Shown: piece after piece, positions 1-9,322 of the stretch
Numbering within the stretch: the first letter of the stretch is position 1
Layout: every line of letters begins with the position of its first letter
Assembly (NCBI GenBank): GCA_002015125.1
Contig: MUYB01000006.1
Location: forward strand, 1 to 28,520
Source of the DNA: [Haemophilus] felis
GTDB taxonomy: Bacteria > Pseudomonadota > Gammaproteobacteria > Enterobacterales > Pasteurellaceae
Direction: 5' to 3'
Length of the DNA stretch: 28,520 nucleotides
Notes under the pieces: model-generated
Databases searched by the model: none
Told to the model about the DNA's origin: nothing
What the model saw: the letters and a program-made list of their open reading frames with translations, nothing else
Program-made: the position numbers and the translations under genes

Positions 1-89
1 CTAGTTTAAGCACCTATCAAGACTTCAAAATTAAAATTTATTTTCAAAATCAATCATCAACAAGTGCCCACACAGATTGTCTGATAATT

Positions 90-101
90 TGTTAAAGAGC
101 A
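90..101 (-). promoter_or_regulatory. boxA antitermination element of rrn leader
   Basis: The minus-strand sequence TGCTCTTTAACA is the rrn boxA, where the NusB-NusE complex loads to make RNA polymerase resistant to Rho on untranslated rRNA. It is placed as in E. coli rrn leaders, after a hairpin and before the ATTATCAGACAATCTGTGTG block. Confidence 0.85.
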
Positions 102-108
102 AAAAAGA

Positions 109-150
109 ACGACGCACTGTATTTTTATCTTTCTCACAACAGCGCGTCGT
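109..150 (-). promoter_or_regulatory. boxB-like leader hairpin of rrn operon
   Basis: Arms 109-120 and 139-150 are complementary over 12 bp with one G-U type mismatch. The hairpin occupies the place of the E. coli rrn boxB hairpin, just upstream of boxA. In the transcript it is followed by UCUUUUUUGC, so it also looks like an intrinsic terminator. A smaller hairpin (arms 135-140 and 149-154) shares bases with it, and the two cannot form together. Confidence 0.6.
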
Positions 151-162
151 TGTGTGGCGTGC

Positions 163-219
163 ATTATAGGGATTTTTTTTCTCCCTGCAAGCATTTTTTT
201 AAAAAAATTTAAAAAAATG
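163..219 (-). promoter_or_regulatory. rRNA operon promoter with UP element and GC-rich discriminator
   Basis: Minus strand: -10 TATAAT (163-168), -35 TTGCAG (185-190), spacer 16 bp. The discriminator after the -10 is GCACGCC, typical of stringently controlled stable-RNA promoters. Just upstream of the -35 is a pure A/T block (193-218) inside a 28-bp palindrome (192-219), at the position of an UP element bound by the RNA polymerase alpha C-terminal domain. Strong growth-rate-regulated transcription into the left-hand rRNA operon is expected. Confidence 0.8.
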
Positions 220-256
220 ACCTTTTGATGAAAAAAGATCCAAAATCAACTAGTTT

Positions 257-667
257 TTACTTTCCTAACGGATCTAAGTGATGATCTACTCTACTGCGAA
301 ATTCAATAGGATTAGAAATAAAAGGAATTGGCGCTCCCGTACCACCGGTACCTCTCACAATAACTGAACCAAATCCCAACATACGCCCCAAGAAGCCTTG
401 ATGAACGCCGATACTTTCGATTTTTTCTAGACGCAATTCAACGGTATCACGGCGAATAAACCCAAATTTCGCAATAATTCGTTTATCAGTTAACGCTAAT
501 TCTGTTGTCTTCACATTAATAAATGCAGCAATTAAAAAAAGAATACCGATGCCAATAGGCAACAATAAAATACCAATAATTATTCTTGTCAGCTGAGACC
601 ACCAAGATACTTGAGCTTGATGAATAATCGTTTCGTCTTTTAAAAGATTGTTTTGAACATACCCCAT
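257..667 (-). CDS. PH-domain (DUF304/bPH2-like) membrane protein
   Basis: A 136-residue protein. A short cytosolic N-terminus is followed by a hydrophobic hairpin (about residues 27-50, probably two membrane passes) and then a soluble domain containing ELALTDKRIIAKFG and a Gly-rich strand (FGSVIVRGTGGTG). This is the usual layout of small bacterial PH-like (YdbT/DUF304-type) proteins, in which the ITDKRI-like motif is characteristic. Function is unknown; such proteins are thought to be envelope-associated. The ATG is preceded by GAGGG six bases upstream. It is the last gene before the rRNA promoter, and 65 bases separate it from murI, with its own promoter candidate. Family assignment is good; no cellular role can be given. 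Confidence 0.8.
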   Translation of the reverse strand: MGYVQNNLLKDETIIHQAQVSWWSQLTRIIIGILLLPIGIGILFLIAAFINVKTTELALTDKRIIAKFGFIRRDTVELRLEKIESIGVHQGFLGRMLGFGSVIVRGTGGTGAPIPFISNPIEFRSRVDHHLDPLGK

Positions 668-699
668 AACAGGCCCTCATTGTGTTTAAAAAAGAAGCT

Positions 700-729
700 A
701 TATTAGAGCAAAAAAAAAACAATTTTCAA
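700..729 (-). promoter_or_regulatory. Candidate promoter with A10 tract in its spacer
   Basis: Minus strand: -35 TTGAAA (724-729), -10 TAATAT (700-705), spacer 18 bp. The spacer holds a run of ten A/T pairs (710-719). It lies directly in front of the PH-domain gene. Only the match to consensus supports it. Confidence 0.4.
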
Positions 730-732
730 GAA

Positions 733-1530
733 TTAATTTAATTCAGATAGCTCACACAGATGAGAAAATCCCCAAAGCGCTAAAATGTTCAGGAGTTTGT
801 CTTGATCATCAAAAGATTTAGTACAAAAAATCAGATTCTCTTCGGAATGATTTGGTTTTATTTGCAGATTATCCAATAAATATTGAACTCGCGATGCAAT
901 CGCTTTACCTGAATCCACAAAATGTTTCACTTGCGGTAAACAGCTTTTGATTTCTTCTTTAAGTAAAGGAAAGTGCGTACAACCTAACACCACCGTGTCT
1001 AATGTTTGAATTTGCTGCCATGGCGATAGTTCTTCTTTTAATGCAAACAAATCTACCGTTTTCCCATGCAATTTTTGTTCCGCAATTTCAACCAATTTAG
1101 TACTGCCTAACTTTTCAACTATACAATGACTGGCATATTGTTCTATTAGATTAGCAACATAAGATCTTTGCACCGTGCCTTTTGTTGCCAATAATCCAAT
1201 GTGATGATTTACAGATTTTTCAGCCGCTGGCTTAATGGCTGGCACAGTCCCCACAATCGGCATCCTAAATCGCTCTCGCAGCGCCGGTAACACAACGGTA
1301 CTCGCGGTGTTACAAGCAACAACCACAATATCAACAGGATAATTCTGAGCAATTTTTTGCACAATCATACTTGCTCGTTCAATGACGACATTTTCGGATT
1401 TTTCTGAATAAGGAAAGTAAGCATTGTCAAAACAATAGAGATAATGAGCATTTGGTAAACTTTCACGAATGGAATCGTAAACCGTCAAACCGCCCATTCC
1501 AGAATCATAAAGAAGAATTGTTGGTTTCAT
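733..1530 (-). CDS. murI: Glutamate racemase MurI
   Basis: Converts L-glutamate to D-glutamate for peptidoglycan precursors, in the cytoplasm. The 265-residue length is normal. The N-terminal YDSGMGGLTV motif, the first catalytic cysteine in VVACNTAS (Cys73) and the second in VLGCTHFPLL (Cys184) are all present; these are the two acid/base cysteines of the Asp/Glu racemase fold. It follows ubiC at 33 bases in the same direction and is probably co-transcribed with recG, the SGNH gene and ubiC. Nothing unusual is seen. Confidence 0.95.
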   Translation of the reverse strand: MKPTILLYDSGMGGLTVYDSIRESLPNAHYLYCFDNAYFPYSEKSENVVIERASMIVQKIAQNYPVDIVVVACNTASTVVLPALRERFRMPIVGTVPAIKPAAEKSVNHHIGLLATKGTVQRSYVANLIEQYASHCIVEKLGSTKLVEIAEQKLHGKTVDLFALKEELSPWQQIQTLDTVVLGCTHFPLLKEEIKSCLPQVKHFVDSGKAIASRVQYLLDNLQIKPNHSEENLIFCTKSFDDQDKLLNILALWGFSHLCELSELN

Positions 1531-1563
1531 TATTGCATTAAAAAAAGAAAATTTGCGCGAATG

Positions 1564-2067
1564 CTACGCCTTTATTAAGGTGCTTTCAAATGAAAATTTT
1601 GGCAAAAAAAGTTCCCTAATTTCGAGAGGATAACCTTTTAGTAACAATTGCGAACGCCGTGCATATAGACCTGATTTTTCATCTTGCCTCCATTCCAGCG
1701 TTAAACGTTGTGGCTTTTGCGGAAATAGCCATAAACCAATTGGCTTATCGCCGAGGGTTAATACTTCCTTTGCCACTGTCTCAATAGTTTTCTCAGACAA
1801 GACAGTCTGAGCAAAAATCCATGCGTTTCCATCTCCCTTAAGTACAACTTCTCTCCTCCACATTTTGCGCCGTGATACGGTGGCGCCACCGTCTTGCCAA
1901 CCCTGCTGAACAATATCAACCTGCAACAATTGGCAAATTTGTTGCAATTTTTCTGTTAAAGAATCAGTATGCAATAACCATTCCGCAATATTTCTAGGTA
2001 AATTTTCTCCTGTAATTTGCCAATCTTTTGCAGCTAATAAGTTGCGATATTGTTCAAAATTGTGCAT
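1564..2067 (-). CDS. ubiC: Chorismate--pyruvate lyase UbiC
   Basis: UbiC removes pyruvate from chorismate to give 4-hydroxybenzoate, the first committed step of ubiquinone synthesis. The protein is 167 residues (E. coli about 165). It has the family pattern in order: an N-terminal WLLHTDSLTEK segment, RREVVLKGDGNAWIFAQTV in the middle, LGDKPIGLWLF, then RRSQLLLKGYPLEIRELFLP at the C-terminus, including the Arg and Glu used for product binding. Its ATG abuts the stop of the upstream SGNH hydrolase gene (stop 2068-2070, ATG 2065-2067), so the two are translationally linked. The motif order is convincing although overall identity to E. coli UbiC is modest. Confidence 0.85.
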   Translation of the reverse strand: MHNFEQYRNLLAAKDWQITGENLPRNIAEWLLHTDSLTEKLQQICQLLQVDIVQQGWQDGGATVSRRKMWRREVVLKGDGNAWIFAQTVLSEKTIETVAKEVLTLGDKPIGLWLFPQKPQRLTLEWRQDEKSGLYARRSQLLLKGYPLEIRELFLPKFSFESTLIKA

Positions 2068-2667
2068 TTAAGCCTCAAGCTCCGCAACTAAAATCCGTTC
2101 TAATACATCATAGCCTTTTTGCGTAAAATGTAAGCCATCGCAACATAATGTGGACTCAAGCTTTCCCTCTTGGTTAGCAAATGCGTCCCAAGTTTTTACA
2201 TAACGAATAGCTGCTGGGCAGTTTTCTTCAACATATTGATTTAATTTAAGAATCTCTGAGTTATCGGTGGTAGAAATATTATTCACTGGTGTTGCTTCCA
2301 GTAGATAATAACGAGAGTCTGGCGATAACCTTTTGAAATGAGCCACTATTTCCAACAACCAATCGAGTACCTGTTTCGGAGAATACTCAGGTTCTTTAAC
2401 AATGTCATTCACGCCTAAAAAGAGAAAAACATCATCGCCTAAGTGTTTAATTAAATTCCCTTTGACAATAGCATCAAGATATTGACGAGTACTCGTGCCT
2501 GAAAGCCCCAAATTAGCAACGGTTCTACCAGCTAAATTTGGCGTGCCATTTTGCGTATCGTCCCACATATCAAATAGGGAATGTCCAACAAGGCTAATTT
2601 GAGCAACTGTATCAAATTCCTCTTGTTTGCTTAATGCACGATTGAGAATATCTTGATCGGTTCTCAT
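2068..2667 (-). CDS. SGNH/GDSL-family hydrolase (lysophospholipase/esterase-like)
   Basis: A 199-residue protein with the SGNH blocks in order: block I ISLVGHSLFDMW (nucleophile Ser in GHSL, a variant of GDSL), an LGLSGTSTRQYL block II with the oxyanion Gly, FLGVNDIV block III (GxND), and DGLHFTQKGYDVL block V holding the Asp-His pair. No signal peptide is visible, so it is probably cytoplasmic, unlike periplasmic TesA. The substrate cannot be told from sequence; acyl ester or lysophospholipid hydrolysis is the family norm. It is directly coupled to ubiC downstream and follows recG after 60 bases. Confidence 0.85.
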   Translation of the reverse strand: MRTDQDILNRALSKQEEFDTVAQISLVGHSLFDMWDDTQNGTPNLAGRTVANLGLSGTSTRQYLDAIVKGNLIKHLGDDVFLFLGVNDIVKEPEYSPKQVLDWLLEIVAHFKRLSPDSRYYLLEATPVNNISTTDNSEILKLNQYVEENCPAAIRYVKTWDAFANQEGKLESTLCCDGLHFTQKGYDVLERILVAELEA

Positions 2668-2727
2668 TATTGCTCCTTAAAAATAGTGAAAATTCATTGT
2701 ATGCAAAAATTATGTTGTGCCTTTTTA

Positions 2728-4809
2728 TCAAGCATTACTATAGATGGTTCTTTTATCTAGCCAACGTCGGATAAGAGATTCCGCGATATCAGGGTATTTT
2801 TGTGTAAGCTGGTTGGCATAATTCTGTACCATTGGAAGCATTTTTCTATCACGCATGAGATTAGCAATTTTAAACTCCGCCATGCCAGTTTGTTTAGTTC
2901 CAAATACCTCGCCAGGTCCACGAATTTCCAGATCTTTCTCCGCGATAATAAATCCATCTTGGGTTTCTCTTAACACTTGCAAACGTTTTTGCGAAATTTT
3001 TCCCAAAGGCGGTTTATACATCAATACACAAAAGGACGCTGTTGTGCCACGTCCAACTCGCCCGCGTAGCTGATGTAATTGCGATAATCCTAAACGTTCC
3101 GCATTTTCAATAATCATTAAGCTTGCGTTGGGAACGTCCACACCCACTTCAATTACCGTGGTTGCCACTAACAAATCAACCTCAGCCTGTTTAAATGCCA
3201 GCATAATTTCTTGCTTTTCTGCGGGCTTCATACGCCCATGTACCAAACCAATACGCAAATGAGGTAAGATGTTGCGAAGATCTTCGGCAATAGCTTCTGC
3301 TGCTTGCGCTTCTAGCACTTCAGATTCATCAATCAATGTACACACCCAATAAGCTTGACGTTTTTCATTCAAACAAGCTTGATTTACTCGCTCAATAATT
3401 TCAGCACGTCTTTCTTCAGAAAGAACAACCGTAGTAATAGGCGTTCGTCCCGGGGGTAATTCATCAATAATAGAAGTATCTAAATCTGCATACACCGTCA
3501 TTGCTAGTGTTCGTGGAATCGGCGTTGCAGTCATAATCAATTGATGTGGGTAAAAATCCGCTTGTTTACCTTTTTCTCGTAACATCAAGCGTTGGTGAAC
3601 ACCAAATCGATGTTGTTCATCTACAATAACTAAGGCTAAATTGGCAAACTCAACCTCTTCTTGAAATAAGGCATGTGTCCCCACAACCATTTGCACTTTC
3701 CCTGTTTGGATTTTTTCTAGTTCTGCTTGGCGTGTTCTACCTTTAACTTTACCGGCCAACCAACCTACTTCAAGACCTAGCGGCGCTAACCAACCCTTGA
3801 AATTTGCAAAATGCTGTTCAGCCAAAATTTCCGTCGGCGCCATTAATGCAACTTGTTTTCCATTATCAATGGCTAACAATGCGGCTAACGCAGCAACCAG
3901 CGTTTTTCCAGATCCTACATCACCCTGAACTAAACGCATCATAGGGTAAGGATTAGATAAATCCTGTTCGATTTCTTGAGTTACTCTTAGTTGAGCTTGA
4001 GTCGGTTGAAATGGTAATTGTGCTAAAAAGCGTTTTTTTAAATCAGTTTGATAACACAATGGAAAAGCAGAAAATTGCTGAGTACCCAACCTTAATTTCT
4101 GCATAACTAAATTATGTGCAAGCAACTCTTCAAAAATTAAGCGTTGTTGCGCAGGATGCTTACCTTCTTCTAGCGCCGCTAAAGAAACATCTGGCGATGG
4201 TCGATGCAAAAAATGAATCGCTTCTTTTAAGCTAAAAGAATGGGGATTTAACTCACGAGGTAACAGCTCTGCGATTTGAATATTATCTAACAGCGATAAG
4301 GCTTGATCCGTAAGTTTACGCAAGGAAGCTTGTTTCAGACCATCTGTAGTGGAATAAATCGGCGTTAGCGTTTCTTCTAGAATAAGAGGGGAATCATCAC
4401 GAATAATTTGATATTCAGGGTGGTGCATTTCCGCCATAAATCGCCCTCGTTTAACTTCGCCAAAAGCTTTCACTCGAGCGCCGGCTTGCAGACTATTTTT
4501 CATCGCCGCATTAAAATTAAAAAAACGCAATGTAATTTTAGATGTGCCATCAGACAGTGAAACCGTTAATATTGGTCGTTTAGCAAACTGTACTTCGCAA
4601 GTTTGCACAACAGCTTCAATCGTTGCATAGGATTCAGGGCGAAGATCAATAATTGGGGTAATTCTCGTGCGATCTTCATAACGAATAGGTAAATGAAATA
4701 AGAGATCCTGTAAGTTATAAATATTCAATTTGCTCAATCGCTCAGTCATCACCGCACCGACACCAGATAGCGTGCTTAATGGAATGGCTTCGAGAGAGGT
4801 AATGCTCAT
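2728..4809 (-). CDS. recG: ATP-dependent DNA helicase RecG
   Basis: RecG reverses stalled replication forks and branch-migrates Holliday junctions. At 693 residues it matches E. coli RecG in size. The N-terminal wedge/OB domain begins with PLSTLSGVGAVMTERL and YEDRTRI. The helicase core then shows Walker A (VQGDVGSGKTLVA), the DEQH Walker B (VDEQHRFGVHQR), motif III TATPIPRTLAMT, and motif VI-type QLRGRVGRG. The gene overlaps the spoT stop by four bases (ATGA), so it is translationally coupled to spoT. The recG-spoT-rpoZ linkage, with reversed gene order relative to transcription, is conserved in gammaproteobacteria. Confidence 0.97.
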   Translation of the reverse strand: MSITSLEAIPLSTLSGVGAVMTERLSKLNIYNLQDLLFHLPIRYEDRTRITPIIDLRPESYATIEAVVQTCEVQFAKRPILTVSLSDGTSKITLRFFNFNAAMKNSLQAGARVKAFGEVKRGRFMAEMHHPEYQIIRDDSPLILEETLTPIYSTTDGLKQASLRKLTDQALSLLDNIQIAELLPRELNPHSFSLKEAIHFLHRPSPDVSLAALEEGKHPAQQRLIFEELLAHNLVMQKLRLGTQQFSAFPLCYQTDLKKRFLAQLPFQPTQAQLRVTQEIEQDLSNPYPMMRLVQGDVGSGKTLVAALAALLAIDNGKQVALMAPTEILAEQHFANFKGWLAPLGLEVGWLAGKVKGRTRQAELEKIQTGKVQMVVGTHALFQEEVEFANLALVIVDEQHRFGVHQRLMLREKGKQADFYPHQLIMTATPIPRTLAMTVYADLDTSIIDELPPGRTPITTVVLSEERRAEIIERVNQACLNEKRQAYWVCTLIDESEVLEAQAAEAIAEDLRNILPHLRIGLVHGRMKPAEKQEIMLAFKQAEVDLLVATTVIEVGVDVPNASLMIIENAERLGLSQLHQLRGRVGRGTTASFCVLMYKPPLGKISQKRLQVLRETQDGFIIAEKDLEIRGPGEVFGTKQTGMAEFKIANLMRDRKMLPMVQNYANQLTQKYPDIAESLIRRWLDKRTIYSNA

Positions 4810-6929
4810 TGATTAATATTTCGTTGGATATTTACAAAACCAGAAATTTGTCTGATTTTACGAATAATTTTATCAAGATGTTCGGTATTTTTTACAGTTA
4901 AAAGCAACACAATTTGATATAAACGACCATCTTGCTCTTCTGTCCAAATACCTTGAATTGTGCTTTCCAAGGAAGCAACGGCAGCAGTTAAATTAGGTAA
5001 CACGCTTTGTTGATTGATCATCTCAATTCGTAATTCCGCTTCAAACCCGATTCCATTCGTGCTTTGCTCCCATTCTACTGGCGTATAATGCTCTAAGTTA
5101 TCTTTATGATCTTTTAAATTAGCGCAAGATTGATGATGGATCACCAAACCTTTACCAGAACTTGCATAAGCCATAATTGGATCCCCTGGAATTGGGTGGC
5201 AACATTGTGCAAACGTAGTTAACAGCCCAACTTTATTATTAATTTCTAAAGGATTCTTGTTATTCGTTAAATCACCGTCAGTATCAATTTCAATAGGTTC
5301 ATCAATCAAACGGTAGGCGATAACACTACTCATTTGATTACCTAGACCAATTTCAATTAATAATTGCTCTAAAGTATCTAATTTTAGCTCAGAAAGTAGC
5401 TGGGTAATATTTTGCGGCGCTATCTGTTCTAAAGACATCGGTTCCAAAGCACGTTCAAGCTGACGTTTACCCAAATCTAAGGCTTCATCACTACGAAGAT
5501 TTTTCAAGAAGCTACGAATATTACTACGCGCCTTCGCCGTTACAACAAAGTTTAACCAACTGGCATTTGGTTGTGAATGAGGATAAGTGGTGATATCAAT
5601 AGTCTGACCTGAACTTAAGGGTTGTGAAAGTGGATAAGACTTACGATCGACGGTAGCAGCCACGCAACGATGACCAATGTCAGTATGCACCGCATAGGCA
5701 AAATCTACAGGAGTTGCACCTGCTGGCAATTCAACAATACGGCCTTTTGGTGTGAATACATAAATCTCTTTTGGGAAAAATTCAGATTTAACGCCTTCAA
5801 TAAATTCAAAGGAGTTTCCTGCACTTTGTTGCAGCTCGATCAGGCTTTGTAACCAACGCTGAGCACGAATTTGTACGGTTGTACTATCATTTTTACCGCC
5901 CTCTTTATATGCCCAATGCGCCGCAACACCGATTTCTGCCATTTGATCCATTTCCTCAGTACGAATTTGTACTTCAACTGGCACACCATGAGGGCCAATC
6001 ATTGAGGTATGTAAAGACTGATAACCATTGGCTTTAGGTACTGCAATATAATCTTTGACGCGTCCCGGACGAGGCTTATACAAACTATGCATTTGTCCTA
6101 ACACGCGATAACAAGTATCAACATCTTTCACTACGGTACGAAAAGCATAAATATCCATGATAGAATGGAATTGCTGATCTTTGAGCTTCATTTTCTGATA
6201 GATCGCATAAAGATGCTTTTCACGACCGAATACTCGAGCATCAATTCCCGCTTCTTTTAAACGCCCTTTAATATCCGAAGAAATACGCTCAATCATATCT
6301 TTACGATTTCCTCGGGCAATTTGAATCACTTTTTGTAGCACAGCATAACGCTGAGGGTACATTGCTTCAAAACCAAGATCCTCAAGTTCGTTTTTAATGT
6401 GCTCAATTCCCAAACGATGCGCTAAAGGGCTATAAATTTCAAGGGTTTCTTTGGCGATACGACGACGCTTATCTGGGCGTAGCGCACCCAAAGTGCGCAT
6501 ATTATGCGTTCTATCCGCCAATTTAATAAGCACAACCCGAATATCTCGAGTCATCGCTAAAATCATTTTACGGAAATTTTCAACTTCCGCCTCTTTACGA
6601 GTACGGAACTTAAGTTTATCTAACTTAGAAACACCTTCTACTATTTCGGCGACGCTAGCACCAAATTCAGCTTTGAGTTGTTCTTCCGTGTAAGGGGTAT
6701 CTTCAATAACATCATGCAATAACGCCGCCATAACGGCTTCGTGATCCAAACGCATTTCAGCAATAATAGAAGCCACTGCAACAGGATGAGTAATATAAGG
6801 CTCTCCACTTGAACGAGATTGCCCTTCATGAGCATCACGAGCAATAACGAAAGCACGTTTTACTAACTCAATCTGTTCTGCTGGCAAATATTGCGCAACG
6901 ATATGATTTAAACTTTCAAAAAGATACAA
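4806..6929 (-). CDS. spoT: Bifunctional (p)ppGpp synthase/hydrolase SpoT, TTG start
   Basis: SpoT makes and, mainly, degrades the alarmone (p)ppGpp. 707 residues, with the expected order: HD hydrolase domain (His72-Asp73 in LLHDVIEDT, with THPV before it), synthetase-like domain (GREKHLYAIYQKM, FHSIMDIYAFR, ANGYQSLHTSMIGPHG, EVQIRT), TGS domain (IYVFTPKGRIVELPAGATPV), and a C-terminal ACT domain. The start is TTG, giving MYLFESLNHI, which aligns with the E. coli SpoT N-terminus; AGG lies six bases upstream. No in-frame ATG would keep this conserved N-terminus. It lies 34 bases after rpoZ and overlaps recG. Confidence 0.97.
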   Translation of the reverse strand: MYLFESLNHIVAQYLPAEQIELVKRAFVIARDAHEGQSRSSGEPYITHPVAVASIIAEMRLDHEAVMAALLHDVIEDTPYTEEQLKAEFGASVAEIVEGVSKLDKLKFRTRKEAEVENFRKMILAMTRDIRVVLIKLADRTHNMRTLGALRPDKRRRIAKETLEIYSPLAHRLGIEHIKNELEDLGFEAMYPQRYAVLQKVIQIARGNRKDMIERISSDIKGRLKEAGIDARVFGREKHLYAIYQKMKLKDQQFHSIMDIYAFRTVVKDVDTCYRVLGQMHSLYKPRPGRVKDYIAVPKANGYQSLHTSMIGPHGVPVEVQIRTEEMDQMAEIGVAAHWAYKEGGKNDSTTVQIRAQRWLQSLIELQQSAGNSFEFIEGVKSEFFPKEIYVFTPKGRIVELPAGATPVDFAYAVHTDIGHRCVAATVDRKSYPLSQPLSSGQTIDITTYPHSQPNASWLNFVVTAKARSNIRSFLKNLRSDEALDLGKRQLERALEPMSLEQIAPQNITQLLSELKLDTLEQLLIEIGLGNQMSSVIAYRLIDEPIEIDTDGDLTNNKNPLEINNKVGLLTTFAQCCHPIPGDPIMAYASSGKGLVIHHQSCANLKDHKDNLEHYTPVEWEQSTNGIGFEAELRIEMINQQSVLPNLTAAVASLESTIQGIWTEEQDGRLYQIVLLLTVKNTEHLDKIIRKIRQISGFVNIQRNINQ

Positions 6930-6963
6930 AGGACACCTAACTTACCAGAGGAATGAAATGAAT

Positions 6964-7233
6964 CTATTCGTGAGATAACAAAGAAACTGCGTGTTGCTCA
7001 TTTGTTTCACGAGCTAAAGCATCGTAACGCTCTTGCTCATTCATAATTTCATTATTAATTAAACCTTTCTCAATTTCACGCAAAGCGATTACCGTTGGTT
7101 TATCGTTATCTTCAGGAACTAAGGGTTCACGGGTATGTAATTGAAGCTGTCTTGCACGACGAGCTGCGGTTAAAATTAAATCAAAACGGTTACCAATTTT
7201 TTCTACTGCATCTTGAACAGTTACACGAGCCAT
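6964..7233 (-). CDS. rpoZ: RNA polymerase omega subunit
   Basis: The omega subunit assists folding and assembly of beta-prime in RNA polymerase and forms part of ppGpp site 1. 89 residues; [20 protein letters not shown] is the typical N-terminus, followed by ARRARQLQ and [14 protein letters not shown]. It leads the rpoZ-spoT-recG transcription unit. In many relatives gmk sits directly upstream; here the upstream neighbour is pflA instead. GGAG lies 11 bases before the ATG. Confidence 0.95.
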   Translation of the reverse strand: MARVTVQDAVEKIGNRFDLILTAARRARQLQLHTREPLVPEDNDKPTVIALREIEKGLINNEIMNEQERYDALARETNEQHAVSLLSHE

Positions 7234-7319
7234 ACTTATTTTATCTCCACAAATTAAAAAAGGGTTGTAATAATACTAAAGTGAGTGTTGTTTTACTAGT
7301 CTGTTATCGCATTAGTATA

Positions 7320-7337
7320 AAGAGAAAATATTCTCTT
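7320..7337 (-). terminator. Weak hairpin at the pflA stop codon
   Basis: Arms AAGAGAA and TTCTCTT with a four-base loop begin at the pflA stop and could end or slow pflA transcription. No good U-run follows, so read-through into rpoZ is likely. Confidence 0.3.
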
Positions 7338-8073
7338 AATATTTCGCTGTATGACCATAACTTTCTAAAATAGATTTGATGTGCTCTAAAGACTCTTTTT
7401 TCGGTGGATTTACACCTTCAAGTTCATATTTTTCACCTAACGCCGCCCATTTATGAGCACCAAGTCGGTGGTAAGGCAATAATTCTACTTTTTCAATATT
7501 TTTCATATCTTTAATAAAATTACCAAGCAAATGCACATCTTCATCTGCATCTGTATAACCAGGCACTACCACATAACGAATCCAAGTTAACTGATTACGT
7601 TTTTGCAAATATTTGGCAAATTCAAGGGTGCGTTTATTCGGCACACCGATTAAGTTCTGATGCACCTGATCATTCAGCTGTTTTAAATCTAACAGCACCA
7701 AATCGGTGGAATCTAATAATTCATCAATAACATGATCATAATGGCGCACAAAACCATTTGTATCTAAACAGGTGTGGATACCTTGCGCTTTACAAGCTTG
7801 AAACCAATCTCGCACAAATTCTGCTTGTAATACAGCTTCACCGCCCGAAGCGGTAACACCGCCCCCTGAAGCTTTCATAAAATGACGATAAGTAACCACT
7901 TCCTTCATTAATTCATCAACGGTAATTTCCTTACCATCATGCAAATCCCATGTATCGCGATTATGGCAGTATTTGCAACGCATCAAACAGCCTTGTAAAA
8001 ATAAAATAAAACGAATCCCTGGTCCATCAACAGTTCCACAGGATTCGTAAGAATGAATTCTTCCCACTGTCAT
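7336..8073 (-). CDS. pflA: Pyruvate formate-lyase 1-activating enzyme
   Basis: A radical SAM enzyme that installs the glycyl radical on pyruvate formate-lyase under anaerobiosis. 245 residues. The N-terminus has [19 protein letters not shown] and the CxxxCxxC cluster motif (Cys29, Cys33, Cys36 in [11 protein letters not shown]); then [17 protein letters not shown], the SAM-binding GGE motif, and YHRLGAHKW near the end. pflB, usually just upstream, is not in the window: the next gene upstream is hel, and the hel transcript ends at a terminator. A TATAAT at 8104-8109 (minus strand) about 30 bases before the ATG is a candidate -10 box, so pflA probably has its own promoter. Confidence 0.95.
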   Translation of the reverse strand: MTVGRIHSYESCGTVDGPGIRFILFLQGCLMRCKYCHNRDTWDLHDGKEITVDELMKEVVTYRHFMKASGGGVTASGGEAVLQAEFVRDWFQACKAQGIHTCLDTNGFVRHYDHVIDELLDSTDLVLLDLKQLNDQVHQNLIGVPNKRTLEFAKYLQKRNQLTWIRYVVVPGYTDADEDVHLLGNFIKDMKNIEKVELLPYHRLGAHKWAALGEKYELEGVNPPKKESLEHIKSILESYGHTAKY

Positions 8074-8169
8074 ACTAAAGTCCTAATTGTAAAAAATGCG
8101 CTAATTATAATTTAAATTTCGTTGATTTTGTTTGTAATCTGTTGTTATTCGAGAACAATTTTATCAAAA

Positions 8170-8193
8170 AAGCCTAAGATAATTCTTAGGCTT
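8170..8193 (-). terminator. Intrinsic terminator downstream of hel
   Basis: A perfect 10-bp stem (AAGCCTAAGA / TCTTAGGCTT) with a four-base loop is followed on the minus strand by TTTTTT. It is 67 bases past the hel stop and would separate hel from pflA. Confidence 0.85.
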
Positions 8194-8260
8194 ATAAAGA
8201 TATTGAATATTAATCAGTTAACTTCTACATATTCATTAACAGAGAGAATATTCAAGGTAA

Positions 8261-9127
<867 letters not shown>

Positions 9128-9255
9128 ATAGATGCCTTTATTTAGCAAGACAACATATCAGCGACGATAAAAATCAAATCTCGCTCACATTTTAACTTTG
9201 CCCGATGTGATTTATCAATATAACAATAATTAAAAGGAACTTTTATCCATAAAAA

Positions 9256-9289
9256 CAAAAATGCGGTGGAGTCTCAAACACCACCGCAT
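9256..9289 (-). terminator. Terminator of the isc operon, built from a decayed uptake-sequence pair
   Basis: Arms ATGCGGTGG (9261-9269) and CCACCGCAT (9281-9289) pair perfectly and are followed on the minus strand by TTTTTG. It sits 34 bases after the fdx stop. Each arm carries AAATGCGGT or a close form, one base away from the H. influenzae uptake core AAGTGCGGT. Inverted uptake-sequence pairs serving as terminators are well known in this family. Confidence 0.8.
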
Positions 9290-9322
9290 AATGATTAAAT
9301 ATTAAACATAGCAAAAGAAAGC

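Larger units (their letters stand above)
1..156 (-). other. rRNA operon 5' leader (16S gene off the left edge)
   Basis: Read on the minus strand, this is the transcribed leader of an rRNA operon. It contains a boxA (TGCTCTTTAACA) followed by ATTATCAGACAATCTGTGTG, which matches the conserved pre-16S leader of Enterobacteriaceae and Pasteurellaceae. The 16S gene itself would begin beyond base 1 to the left. A start site near 155-156 is inferred from the -10 box. I see no tRNA or mature rRNA in the window. Confidence 0.85.

Noticed and set aside
516..722. Minus-strand frame overlapping the PH-domain gene
   Set aside because: A Ser/Tyr/Asn-rich translation out of frame with the supported gene.
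9230..9300. Functional exact uptake signal sequence at the fdx terminator
   Set aside because: The core reads AAATGCGGT, one base off AAGTGCGGT; kept only as a terminator of probable uptake-sequence origin.
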